Below the pieces are notes generated by a model, which was not told the origin of the DNA, searched no databases, and worked only from the letters and a program-made list of their open reading frames with translations. This document shows, piece after piece, positions 12,159 to 24,463 of a DNA stretch of 56,215 nucleotides; within the stretch, counting starts at the first letter, position 1, and each line of letters opens with the position of its first letter. Origin of the DNA: Mansonella perstans (Eukaryota > Nematoda > Chromadorea > Rhabditida > Onchocercidae); NCBI GenBank assembly GCA_037074765.1, contig JBAMDO010000274.1, positions 1-56,215 of the forward strand, read 5' to 3'. A program made the position numbers and the translations under genes.

Positions 12159-14541
12159 GATTCAGATCCATGCAAAGGAGTAGGTAGTACAATGGGTGGT
12201 GCTGCTGATTGGTGGAGAACTTCTGTCTTTATGCTGACTTCCAGACCAAGGAGCTCGGTAGCTTCTCCAAAGCAAGATGTTAAGTTTTCGGATATCCTCC
12301 TAAATTCCTCAAAGTCATCGCTCTGTTACATGAAAATCAGAGCGGTCAAGTCAGATATGCCGTATGATGGCAGTTTAATCAAGAGCCGCTTCGATGTGGG
12401 CAACAAGGGCGGCCCTCATCATCATACAGCAAGTGGCGAACAAAGTGATTTAGGATCTTATTATGCGCCCTTGGCCGTTTTAAGTTGAATAAGTCTTCAT
12501 AAGCCATTTTTGCTTACAGTGTCAAAAGTTTTGGCGAGATTATATAGAGTTTTGTTCTCCACATTTCTTTCGTAATTGTCTGAGAACAAATATCATGTCG
12601 GATGCACTCCTGTTAGCTCTGAAGCCACAATGATTTTCAGGTAAAAGATGTTCAGTGAAGCAGGAATTAATCTGTTTAAAAGAATTCTTGCGAGGATCTT
12701 TCTAGCGATGGAGAGCAGAATTATGCCTCGATAGTTTGAGCAGTTGGACTTGTCTCCTTTTTTCTTATAAAGTAGGATGGTGATTGCATCGCGAAAATCT
12801 GATGGTAATTCTCATTTATCCCAGCAATGTACAAAAATGGAAATTTAGTAGGGAGTTATGGCCTCTATGCTTTTAGACTTCAGCTGAAATCCCATCAACC
12901 TCTGCCAGTTTTTAGTTTTTATCTGTTTTATAGCTTTAAGAGTCTCTTGCAGCATAGGGGCTATATCCAGTTCTGTTTTTACCATTGTTGACCGATTTAT
13001 TGAATTGCTGAATTTTTTACTACACGATTGGCGCTGAAGAAAGTTTAGAAGTATTTAGACCTCAATTTAGGATGGAAGTTTTATCCGTGAAAATGAAATG
13101 ACTACCTGCACTGAATAGAGAACTTTGAGTTTAGGGTATGGGTCAAATACTGTAGCGCATAATTGAATCTTTTTTGCTAGCTTTAGTCACCATTTATTCT
13201 GGATATCGCGAAGTTTCCGTTAAAGTTTACTGCAAGCAGGACGAAAAGCTGCCTTTCTAATATGACAAAATGGCTGGGCAAAGTATGCAAGGTAAGAAGT
13301 TCTCTTCTTTGCTAGCAGATCCTGGATCTTTTAATTATTTTCATCAAACTAGTCTTGCTTTGCCTTGCGGAAAACCCAAGGGATTCTTCAAATAACTGCA
13401 GGATATGTTTTTAATACGTTGCCAGAGTGTTTCGAGGGAAGGTTTATCGATATGATTTTCAAGTTTGTTTTATTAGATTTGCTTGAAAACTCATTGCAGT
13501 AATATGAAGTTTGTTAATTTTCTCCGTGGAAGGCTGCCACACTTGCGTTCGAACTTGATTTAAAATTAAGTTTGCAACGTACTAGGCAATGGTCTATTTG
13601 ACATTCAACACTAGCATTACGCGTGTATGACGAACATCATGAATGCATTTTTGACGCACTAGGATGCATTCAATGAGATGCCAATATTTGGAAAATTATC
13701 TTTCTGTCTTTCGCTCCCTTTCTGCTAAAAGATAATATTCGTAATTGTGAGCTGTTGTTCTGCAAAAGATTTTAGCAGAAGATAACCGTTATCATTGTAG
13801 CTCCCAATGACAAGTTTGCCGAATACGCCTTTCCAGACTGCAAATTTACGACTATTTGAACGTTGAGGTCGCCAGGATTATGTTTTGACATGTGTGGGAA
13901 CTTTTTGAGTGAGGCGACACAGGTCAGAATGAAATTTGTTTTTGCCTGCAGGATCCGGCTGTAGAGTGAAGACATATAAATTGAAGAGAACGACGTGCTG
14001 CTTATTTTGAAGTGAAAGTTATAAGGAAATCATGCGATCAGAATGTCCTATTGGCAAATTGTCAAGTTTGAATGTGATGGAGTTTCGATCATAGAGTCAA
14101 CTTCTGAGAGATGTCGTTCAGTGTTGGGCTTACCTGACCAACAAGGTGTGTGACCGGCATAAAGTTCTGTGAGATTGCCTTTTCCGTGAAAACGAACTTC
14201 TTTGAAAGCAGCTATGTCAATGTTGAGTTTCGATATTTCAATTAGAGCGAAACGAAGTACTGGATGTCCACTGTCCCCAGTTGCAAGCAGAGTTCTGAAG
14301 TTTCAACACGCAATTGTTAATCTGGAAACACCTTTTGAGGCAGGTGTATGCTCTAGATTTATTTTCTGTGTTTTTGTTCGACCGCAAAAGAAGATGTCCG
14401 TTGACTGCGGCTAGTCATCCGGATGAAGGGTGGAGATGAGATTTGGTTAGACCATCTTTTTTAAGGCCCCTCTCCGAATGGAGCAAATAATGCTTTTCTT
14501 GAATAAGGTTGCCCTGTCACTCAGTATTTTGTAGAATAAGA

Positions 14542-14565
14542 TCATATATATATATATATATATAT
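14542..14565. repeat. (TA)n tract at the LINE 5' junction
   Basis: About eleven TA units lie between the last LINE-like sequence and the resumed duplication flank. It may come from the insertion site, because the left junction carries ACATATATGAAG. Confidence 0.7.
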
Positions 14566-14570
14566 CATAT

Positions 14571-14840
14571 TGAGTATTTAAATTTAATAAATGACTACTT
14601 TGTAAGCTTTACATTTATAATTGTTCGTTTTTTGTTCGTTTAGTGTGTGTCTCCACAATCTTTTCGCTATATTTAAATAGCAAAATCGATAGGTTATTAA
14701 CCTATAATTTATAGGAGATGAAAGCAAACACATTAATTTCAAATCAATTTCAAATTAAATTGAGAAAGAGGAAATGAAGAAGGAAATGAAAATACTTGGA
14801 AATGGGAGGAATTTGAGGGATATTGATGTTTGTAAATTTA
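14571..14840. repeat. Resumed right part of copy B and possible third degenerate copy
   Basis: ATTGAGTATTTAAATTTAATAAATGA (in two pieces) matches 11236-11260 in copy A, which places the LINE inside copy B. Further on, CAATTTCAAATTAAATTGAG and a following GAAA-rich stretch with GGAATTTGAGGGATATTG resemble the later half of copies A and B, suggesting a third, more diverged unit. Confidence 0.55.
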
Positions 14841-15304
14841 TTGAAGCAAGAAAAGGATGGAAGAGCTAGCATACAGGAAAGAATGATGGGGAAAAAAACT
14901 CTTGCCTATAAACAATCGTTGTAGAGGAGGAGAGGAAGCGGGGTGCGGTATGGCAGATGAAAGGAGCAGCAAACACATTTACACAATTAAGTTTTGCCCC
15001 ACCATTACAACTTTTAGCATCGTGAACATTTTTTATATTTCAATTTCGAATTTTAAATGTTAAATTTTAATTGCTGTTACTAGTTTAGTATGATAACAAT
15101 TAAGTCAAATCTTATTTACATTTTACTCATGTGATTTCTTTTTGTTAACACTTTTTAACTTCTATGAATGTCTTTTTTTTTTTTATTTTTCCAACTGAAT
15201 TGTTATAAATTTTTAAAAACTCTTCGAAAAAATATTAATATTTTAAATTCTTCAAGACTGCAAAATCGATAAGTTTCGATTGCAAGGAATTGAAGGACTG
15301 AGAG

Positions 15305-18300
15305 ATGTATGGAAATGTTTATAGTGGTGATAAACAGGGAAACATACCTTCAATAAAATTAACTGATAGGATGGTGAATAATGCTCGAAAATCTCAAGAT
15401 GAAAATGAAATTACAAAGTGTTTGGGAAATTTGCATGATTCAACTAGTCATTCCAAGTAACTGTTAATTTTTATTCATAGCAAAAAAGTATGAAGATGCA
15501 ACTCCATCAATTGTATATAATACTTTTAATATATATACTACTTTTACTGCATGAAAATGGTTATAGTGGTGATAAACAGGAAAATATTTATTACCTGATA
15601 AAAATAATAGTTTTCTAAAAATACTATTAGATAATTTTATTAGTGTTATTTCTTTTTGAATTTAAATCATTACAATTTTTTATTTTTAATTTTTGAAATT
15701 TTTTTTTGTTAATTTTTTTTGCAGTCCTTTTTTTCCATTTTCATCATTTGGTATTGCGCAAAATTTCACAATTGATACATCACGCGCAAAAACAAACAAA
15801 CATATTGTTTCATTATGTGCTGCAAAATTGGGCATGCATGAGGTTAGCAATATTAATTCATTATTAATTATCTAATTACCAATTAGCAGTTCTAATACAC
15901 CGATTCATGTAACTTATCAATCAAAGATAAAAAAGATGCAAAATATATTCGTAAGATACTATAAAAGTAAATTTAATAATTGTAAAGTAAAATTATTGGT
16001 TATCAATTACTACAATCAAAAAAGCAAATATAATAAGAACTGAATTTCAAAAAAAAAAAAACAAAGAAAATAGATATTTTTTTTCGTATATATCATATTC
16101 AATTAATTGCAAAATTACAGTATCCAAAAGGACGAAATGATGGTGGTACATGCGATATTTACTGGCACAATAATATGCAACATGATATACGATCTATCAT
16201 AAAAAATCCTCAAACTAAAATTAATAAATTTCCAGGTTTATATTAATTGATTTATTCCTTTTTTTACAATTTAAAATTTATAATTACACTGAAATAACTG
16301 GTACATTTTCAGTATTATTTATTTATTTGCTTATTTTATTTCAGTATTTTACTTATTTGTTTTTTTTATTTCAGTTCTCTGTTTACTTTAATGAACAAAT
16401 AGTGGAAGTGATTTGTTAAATTTTAACAGCAAATATTTTATGTAAAATTACTTTCTTTAAAAAAGAAAAAAGATAAACATACCGGTTTTATTGTTCGATT
16501 TTTATTTTTTCATTTCTTTAAAGGAATGTCAGATTTATCGAAGAAAATTTCGCTAACACGCGCAATTTCCGTAATGCGACGGTTATTTCCGGATGAATAT
16601 GCATTTTATCCCTCAAGTTGGTTTATTCCAGCACAACTTAATACATTTATCGAGCATTGCAACAAATGCGATAAGTCTGAAAACAATTCCACATTATTCC
16701 AGCAGAGCAACTGGTATATTGTCAAACCGGATGATGGTAGGCGAACCTATAATTCATTTAAACAATTATTTTTTTTTCAAACGATCAGTAAACTTTTTTA
16801 TAAGCATATGCTTATTAATTAAGACGTGTAAGCTTACCATGGCATAAGATGCAATTGATTTATATTCTAGGGGCGCAGGGAATAGGAATTTATCTGATCC
16901 AAAAACCCGAGCAAATACGAAAATCTGAAGCATGTCAGCTTGTTCAGGAATATATTACTGATCCCTACTTGCTGAATGACAATCTAAAATTTGATTTTCG
17001 CGTATATGCAGTTATTAAAAGCATCAATCCATTATCAATTTATGTTGCACGCGAAGGTCTCATTCTTTTAACACTTATATCGTTTATTGTAAATTAAACA
17101 CTGCAAATTAAAATTTCAAAATTCAAAAAATAAAACTTGGTAAAAATTTTATGATCAAAAAAATTTTGATATTGATAATTTAACAGCTCGATTGTAAATT
17201 TTTAAATTTGGAAATTTAGATCGAAAGAATTAATTCATAGATGAATTCAAAAAAAAAAAAGAAAAAAAAAACAAACTAAAGTAAGTTTATGGAAATAATT
17301 GGACGGATCTGTATTGAACTAAAATTGTAAATTAATTCATTTGGACATAATTTTTTCATAGTGTTAAAATTGTTTTGAAAAATTTTTCCTCCTCTTTATC
17401 TCTCTCTTCTCTCTTTCTTTTCCTTTCATTGAAAAATAACTGATATTGATTCTGGAATTGATTCTAAACTGAATTGCAAACCGCAGAATTGATTCCACAG
17501 TAATTTTTAAAATTTTTAAAGTCTTTACTTAATTTCGTTTAATTTATTTATTCATTGAGGTATGGTAAGATTTTGTACGGAAGAATATGCTGCACCAACG
17601 TCAACAAATTCTAGCAATTTATATGCTCATTTAACGAATTATTCGTTGAATAAAGAGAATAACGCTTACATTCACAGCTCATCCTTACGTGATCAAATTA
17701 AAGGTTAATTAATCGATGCTATATTTATGTATAAATAAATTAAAAGAGATAATCTGTCTTTATGTGATCAAATTAAAGTTACATGTTATAAATTAACAGA
17801 GTTAATTAATAAAGGTAATCAAATTGTTGTAAATTGAAGTGGGTTATACTAATGGAATAATATTTCAAACAATTTTTCGGCTAATTCTAAGATATCCTTT
17901 GTTATGTACTTATAAATGATGAAATTTCTCCAACAAATAATTTTAATTCTGTTATGACAAGGCATTTAATTAAAATGGAGTTAAATGTTTTTTACTGTAA
18001 AATAATTTGAATTTTAGCATATAATTTTGAATGAAAAAGGATGTGAATAAGTGTGTAACTGTGAGGTTTTTTTTTTTTTTTTTAATTACATTTTTTCTTA
18101 CCAAACAAAAATTTTCAATTTTTTAACTTAAAAAAAATAATTTACAAAATTTGAAATTTGTGTTACATTTCGTATTGCTTTTTTTCAAATGTACTGCTAC
18201 TATTATTATCATTATTGTTATTATTAATTACCAGATTTAAATATATTAATTTTCAAATGAAAAATTTTATAGTATTGTTTTAGGAAGTAAGCGATTACTT

Positions 18301-21300
18301 TCAACTGTTTTTCATCAAATGGAAGCACGTGGCGTAAAAAAGCAACAATTATGGCATGATATTAAAATAATAATTGTTAAAACAGTAATTGCAATGTTAC
18401 CTGAAATAATTCTCAATTATGAACATTATTTCTACAATGCAATTGGTCCACAGTGCTTTCAGGTATTTAATTAATGTTTTAGCGACTGTTTTTTTATTGT
18501 TTTTTTTTTTTACCAATTACTGTTCTTTTTTTCCAATATTATTATTTCCAAATTAACTCACTTTTAGTGCTCGAAATCACTTTAATTCAATTCTCTTTAA
18601 TTTTATTCAATATAATAGTAGTAATGCTAGCTAATTAATTTAAATGATCACATGAGCTAATTATTATTATTACCAAAAAATTGATTATATTGTTTGCAGT
18701 ACTAGTTGGTAGTTTTTTTTCTGCATTAACTTTCTTCCGAGTAATTAATAAATGAAAATCAATACAAGTTGTACACAGATTGTTACTAGTATTAATAACA
18801 ATATTTATGCGAATTCCTGCTTATATTCTGGATGAAACAAATAAATTTCTTTGTTTCCAGATAATTGGTTTTGATATACTGATTAGAAAAAATTTAATGC
18901 CAATATTGCTTGAAGTAAATTCATCTCCAAGCTTAACAATCGAGCATGATATTTTAAATTCATTTGATGATAATAAAGAAAATATTAAACCATTACGGGT
19001 GCGATCTATTGTTGATGAAGTATGCAATTACTTTTAATATTTTGTAAAAAAAAAGTTTTTTTCAATTTAAACTTTTAATAATTTATATTACAACAATTTT
19101 ATACGATTAGTCATTTAAAATTATTGAGAAATAAGGAATGGTAATAATGATAATTTTTGCAATGACTGCTTCTTTGTTGTGATAAAAATATTTGTACTAA
19201 TGATATTAGGATACTTAATAAATTTTAATAATACTGTAACAAAAAGATTAATCAATATTATAGAAAGTAATCACCAGAATTGTTCAATTATCTTCTGGGA
19301 TAGATTAGATAGAGCCAGAAATATTGTTGAGGCCATCGTTTAGTTTTTGATAAAAAATCGCTTACTAATTTATCATTAATTACAGGTGATTAAAATTCCA
19401 TTGGTAAGAGATACAATTCTTTTAGTTCTTAATTTAATCAGTGATGTTTATCCGATTCAGTTTTTAACGTTAGTATTTTATTAATGATTATATTAATGGA
19501 AAATATTTTTAATTCTTCAAAAAGTTTTTAAAATTTTTTTTTTCATTTTTTTTCCATTTCACTTCTACTGTATATCAAAAAAAAAAATGTTCATGTGATT
19601 TTGGTAAACTTTTTGATAATTTTTCTTTTCAATTTTAATTTTTCAAAATTACTTTGGAAGTTATAAATTTTCTTTAAAAAAAAAAATTAATTGTAGCAAT
19701 TTAAGACATTCAAATAATAACTATTCACGGAAAGCAATGGATGATACGGCTGAACTTGGAGTAAAACAAAAATGTCATCTAACAGAGGTGTGAAATAATT
19801 AATTGTATCAGCAAAAAATATATTTCCAAAATTTAACTATCGATTTTTCATCAGTTAAAATATTAAAATTTTAAAATTTCTTTTTTTCTAGATTTTTCCG
19901 TGTCGCTATGGTCAAATCAGTGGACATTTGCTTTTTTTAGACAAAGCTGTCTATATATTTATGCAATTTGTAAATTTGAAACAGACCACAATTTTGGTAA
20001 TTTCTGGTGCACGAAATTTTCTAAAGTTTGTTTTCCCTTACTAAGCAAATAGCAGCACAAAAAATATGATATGCATAAAATTCGCTCATTCAGTTATTGA
20101 ATAATTTTTGTCAAACAAAACTGCTAGGATTTATTTTACCCATTCGATTTTTCAAAAATATTTCAAGTTTGTTTTTTTCATATTAAAATTTTAAATGTTA
20201 CTATTTATTTTAAATTTCTATTGTATGGAAATACAAAATACAATTGAAATTGTTTAAAAACAATTTTAAGTATGACAATCATAAATTGTTCATGAAAAGT
20301 TAGTTTTAAAATTAAAAATTTTTGAAAGGAATGATAAATTTAATAATATTTATTATCACCGTTATAATGGCTCATGCATTATTTATGTTAATTTCTAATA
20401 ACAAAATGAAGGAAAAAGAAAGTTGCTTAATTATTAAGTTATGATAATTAATGCTTGAAATTATGAACAAAAAATTATATACAATCATGTAAAAAGGTGA
20501 AATGATTATCACAATTAAAACATGTCAACGAGGTAATTAGAAAATTGAAATGAATATATAGCTTTGAAATGAAGTTGATATATCCCAAAAACAGCTGACA
20601 GCATTCGTAGCGAAGTGATTTATCATATAGTACAACAATGACATATTTCAAAGAGTGTTGACAAATTTCAAGAAAACAGAATTGATACATTTCAAGAGAG
20701 AGAGAGAGAAAGAGAAAGAACTGAAAAATTTTAAGAAAAAATTTTTACGCAGTCTAAGAAAAATTCTAAGAAAAGAAAAAACTTTTACAAAATCTAAGAA
20801 AAAATTTAAAACAATTGACACATTTTAAGAAAATGGAATTGTTACCGGAAGTGTAATTGTAAAATAAATTAAATACATCATAATTTAGACTTAATGAGAA
20901 TAATTGCAAATAATTGATAGTTACAAATGTTTATAATTCCTCATATTCAAATTCTTTTCCTTTTTTTCCATGTTTTCATTTGCAGGAAATGCAGTTTACT
21001 GAATGTAATAACGGTAGAGGAAATGGAAATAAAATTTATGGAAATTTACAAATATTTTACGGTAAATGAATATATCCCATATGTTTCCGGTTTGTTTCTC
21101 AATTGTTTTTGATTCTCATAATTCCACACTTCGGAATCAGATAAAAAATATATTAATGATGCTACAATCAATTTGTTATGAAATAATTATTTCCAATATT
21201 TAATTCAAATTAACCAATTATATTGAGGTAAATTATGGTTCTTTTATGTTTAATGCTATAAAAGTCTCTTCATTCTCAATTTTCAACGTTTATTGATAGG

Positions 21301-21978
21301 ATTTGTGGATAACAGTACAAATTAAAATAATAAATAGTTTATTTGACATTGAATCAAATTTTGCATAATTTGCTCTGAACAATTTACAATATTGAATTAA
21401 AACTACCAGTGTTATCACTTCTCAGGCTTATCATTTCACGGGTTTCTTCATCTTCTTTATTACATTGCTCAATTGAAATTCCCATTTTTTGTATACCTAT
21501 CCGAACAGGTACAACATTTACTTGCATATTGTGATTCATCTCTTAGAAGTAATGGTGTCAGATCAGCACGACTGAAACGTTTTCAAATTAATCATGAAAA
21601 CTGTCAAAAGTATGTTTTTTAATTTTTTTTTTTGAATGATTATCATAACACATATTTTTTATTATACTATTTGCTTCTCATTGCATTGATCCGGTTAAAT
21701 ATAATTTTCTGGAAACAAATTTCTTTTTTTTTTCAATTATAAGTTATCAGTTTAATTTATTTTGCAGTGTTGAAATTTACTTGCTACCATCACGAATACA
21801 TATGAAACAAACAAGTGACTCTCGAACACGCTTTCAACCGCGATATGGGCGATCACTTCCACGTACTTTGCATGGAATGATTCCAAAAGAAGCTTCAGTA
21901 AATTTTTTTGTAAATCATGGTACTAGAAAAAAAAATGAACTGATATTACCAAGAATACAACAACCTTTTCGTTTTTAA
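15305..21978 (+). CDS. TTLL11/ttll-11: Tubulin polyglutamylase TTLL11, 14 exons
   Basis: Exons: 15305-15456, 15725-15842, 16121-16235, 16524-16736, 16871-17056, 17560-17703, 18284-18462, 18861-19019, 19386-19468, 19697-19787, 19892-20025, 20986-21089, 21426-21609, 21768-21978. Phases agree throughout; 690 residues. The TTL ligase domain runs from about residue 75 (TIDTSRAKTN) to 440. It contains VKPDDGAQGIGIYL (ATP-binding loop, about 195-208), FDFRVYAV (240-247), HLTNYSLNK (285-293) and the catalytic-type EVNSSPS (387-393). The C-terminal part (GHLLFLDKAVYIFMQF and FLHLLYYIAQLKF) matches the TTLL11 helical extension, not other TTLLs. TTLL11 elongates glutamate side chains on tubulin; in C. 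elegans the orthologue works in sensory cilia. Exon 1 is the least certain: it carries no domain, but its phase-2 donor joins exon 2 exactly and an in-frame stop lies just upstream of its ATG. Confidence 0.95.
15309..15340 (+). repeat. Direct repeat, exon-1 copy (partner at 15553-15582)
   Basis: TTATAGTGGTGATAAACAGG is identical in both places, with near-identical GAAATG-type sequence before it. One copy lies in the proposed TTLL11 exon 1, the other in intron 1, about 245 bp apart. Confidence 0.8.
15551..15586 (+). repeat. Direct repeat, intron-1 copy
   Basis: Second copy of the exon-1 start segment, with 20 identical bases and similar flanks. It is not followed by a matching donor and is presumably non-coding. 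Confidence 0.75.
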
Positions 21979-23584
21979 ATGGACAAATTATTGCTTTTAC
22001 TGCTGTAAAGTAATTGTAATCAGAATTAAAAATACTTTCAAAAAGAAAAAGGAAAAAAAAATTGAAAAATTATGTCATTTGAAACTAAATCTAAAAATTA
22101 AATCCAAGTTAAAAGAAGCACACGTAGAAATATTACATGCACTAAATGGATATACAAATACTGATGCATGATTGAAACAGAAGATCAGAGAATGAGAAAA
22201 TTATTTCCAAAGATGTCATTTAGTAAGAAATTCTTCTTTATATTAGTATAGGTATCACACTATCGTTGATCGAGAGAATTAGTGTAAATAAACATTGACA
22301 CTTCCTTTTGCTTTCAAATGTTGTTATCCGATGTTAAAAAATTGAATTCAAAATCTCAACCTAATGAAACCTTACACTTTGATAATGTTAAAGAAGTTGA
22401 TGCAGTTAATGCAAGAAGCTAAATAAATATATTAAAAATAATAGAAGCAATGAAGGGAAAGACTAAATGGTTTGGTGATTGAAAATACAAATTTTGAAGG
22501 CAAAAAGTTTACCTCTTCCAGTTTCTCCTCTTTCACTCGTTTATATTGAGCTGTTTGCTAGACGATTGCTTCTGCCTCCAAATATTCCTGCAAATTACGC
22601 GCCAATATTATTTAAATATTAGCAAATTAGAAAAATATTTATCTCGTCCCAAGCATAAATGGATACGGACGCTTACAATAACATATAACATTTCATTAGA
22701 AACAGATAAATTTCCACATAAAATCCAGACATATTTGAATCACAAAAAAGAAAAAAAAAAGGACAAATTCCAGTTATTAAACTTAATATCTACCGATGGA
22801 CATTCTGTAATCTAAAGTGACGTTTTCGAAATCAAAAAGAGAAAAAAAAGTATTAACAAACGAAATAAAGTTTTTTACATTGAAAAAGTCGAGTACATTC
22901 TCGCATTGATTCACGTCACCGATAATTCTCAATTAAAGGAACCAACATTTTCAATTCACTTTGTATGGAGTTTAAACGATCTTTCAACTTCAAAATGCAA
23001 AAGATATCTGTGCACAAAGCAAAAAATCCAAAAGATATTCATAAAAGTAAACAAAACAATAAAAACATGATTGGAACATACTGCTTCGTGTATGACATAA
23101 GTGACTGATTAAATATTTTTTTCCGAAAAAATCAGCTAAGATTTTACACTAATTTCTTCTTTCTCTCCTCCCATTGAGAGTGTCGCAAACGATCATATCA
23201 CGAAACCGCCAATGAATCGATAATTCAGATTGTAGATAAACGATTATGAAGCATTCAGTTAATTTTAAAATCCTAAGATTTATTCCTATGTCTTTGTTGT
23301 GATCTAAAGTTAATATCCTTTGTATACATGTAAATTCTATTCTATTACCGTATTTTTTTCAAAAATGCTGCTATTGTAAATCCTCTATTGTGCACCATAA
23401 ATGATTCCCTCCATCATTTGACCTTATGACCTTTCTGTTAAGCCATTATTCCCTCCTCCTCTACTACTATATATAGACTGTCAATCTTCCAACTGAAAAT
23501 TCATTTGTTTCTTCACTTACTCACTTATGTCCTTATCCAATTTTTTCCTTCTACGTTAAATATTTACGTTCGCGTTTGTTAATA
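21979..23584. other. TTLL11 3' flank, no gene seen
   Basis: Contains the TTLL11 3' untranslated region and AT-rich DNA. An open frame at 22546-22815 begins with TTG and ends in a Lys-rich run; I see no domain and treat it as chance. Confidence 0.5.
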
Positions 23585-23723
23585 TTTTTGATAAAGGTTT
23601 AATTACCCAAGTTTGAGGTGCTCCCGCAACTCAGTCCAACTCAATTCAACTCAGCACAACAATTCCTGGTCTAAACGTTGGATAATATTGGCTAACCATG
23701 GATTTCTCACAAGAAGTTCACGA
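23585..23723 (+). repeat. Left terminal inverted repeat
   Basis: Pairs with 24464-24642 in inverted orientation. It has three CAACTCA-type subterminal motifs between the outer and inner conserved blocks. Confidence 0.9.
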
Positions 23724-23827
23724 GAAATTTTGGTGTCCAAAGTGAGGTATTCTGGTAGGTTGCGGATTAGCTTGTATGGGTAATTGTATGATAAATTGAT
23801 TTCCTTCGGGGTATCTTTAATGGGATG

Positions 23828-23947
23828 CCTGTATCCGTTGTTAGGCTTGTACTTGTGTCTGTTGTTGAGCTTGTGCCTGTATCCGTTGTTAGGCTTGTAC
23901 TTGTGTCTGTTGTTGAGCTTGTGCCTGTATCCGCTGGTAAGCTTGTC
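23828..23947 (+). repeat. 24-bp tandem repeat with 48-bp higher-order unit
   Basis: Two identical 48-bp units (23828-23875 and 23876-23923) and a diverged half unit. Each 48-bp unit is two related 24-bp halves (CCTGTATCCGTTGTTAGGCT.. and CTTGTGTCTGTTGTTGAGCT..). Read on the plus strand from the ATG at 23825 it encodes an eight-residue repeat VSVVRLVL/VSVVELVP. Confidence 0.93.
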
Positions 23948-23957
23948 GCAGAACCAT

Positions 23958-24284
23958 TTATAAATATGGTTGTTGAAGAGGTGATGAAGATGATAACTCT
24001 GAAGGCGGTACGAGTAGGTCTTGAATTCTATTCGTAATTAGGTTTTCAATAATCCCTTGAAGTGGATCTGCAGTCGAAAATCTGTGATAATGCCTCCGAA
24101 AATGACGATACATTGCGAAGACCGGATAATCGTGTGCTAAATTGCTGCGATAGTTGAGAGAACGCTTGTTGCTGAGTTGCTTGTTCCCGATGACGCTTGG
24201 GATATCTCTCGCGAGCAGCTCGGGATGGCGTGGATGATGACTGCTCAGACATTTGATGGTAATCATCTTATTCGTAACGATCAC
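23958..24284 (-). pseudogene. Broken ORF inside the TIR element
   Basis: Two overlapping minus-strand frames look like one damaged coding sequence. One frame (24252-24046) starts MSEQSSSTPSRAARERYPKR and is Ser/Arg/Gln-rich. The other frame supplies DPLQGIIENLITNRIQDLLV and a Ser-rich end. A single frameshift near 24075 would place them in one line. Base composition is less AT-rich than the neighbours. No domain or catalytic motif is recognisable, so this may be a cargo or transposon-encoded relic. Confidence 0.4.
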
Positions 24285-24463
24285 CCCGTAATCGTCGCAC
24301 CAGTTATTGCTAAATTGCTTGAAATCCCTTTTGTTATATTATCTAAAGGAGTCGTACTTATGGTTGTCTGGTGCTAGTCAGTTATGGTTTGTCCGAATAT
24401 TCGCAGCTAATATGAAGCTGATGGTCAGAGAAGTCATTATTGATGGTAACAATTACAAAATTG

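Larger units (their letters stand above)
11577..14560 (-). mobile_element. Decayed non-LTR retrotransposon (APE endonuclease + RT LINE)
   Basis: The minus strand keeps a recognisable LINE order over about 2.95 kb, broken by many stops and frameshifts. Endonuclease, about 14330-13560: IDIAAFKEVRF with the catalytic-type Glu, CWSGKP, a GDLN relic of the GDFN motif, WHLIECILVRQ, and a DHCLVRCKLNF piece in another frame. Reverse transcriptase, about 12820-12200: LPSDFRDAITILLYKKKGD, NYRGIILLSIARKILARILL, AKTFDTVSKNGL, a frameshifted YADD box near 12430, then LGLEVSIKTEVLHQ and LHGSESW. The C-terminal part has FHQRYLRLILNI, LRWASHV and RIEDHCLP, followed by a Cys-containing FQCIICN and IGFFSYSK remnant. 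The 3' end is a trinucleotide microsatellite tail (11577-11603). GC content is visibly higher than the flanks. The exact clade (CR1/RTE-like) is not certain. Confidence 0.92.

Noticed and set aside
12114..12488. 124-codon plus-strand frame
   Set aside because: It is the antisense of the LINE reverse transcriptase region; recognisable motifs are on the other strand.
22546..22815. 89-codon frame after TTLL11
   Set aside because: TTG start, no splice context, Lys-rich end from poly-A; no domain recognised.
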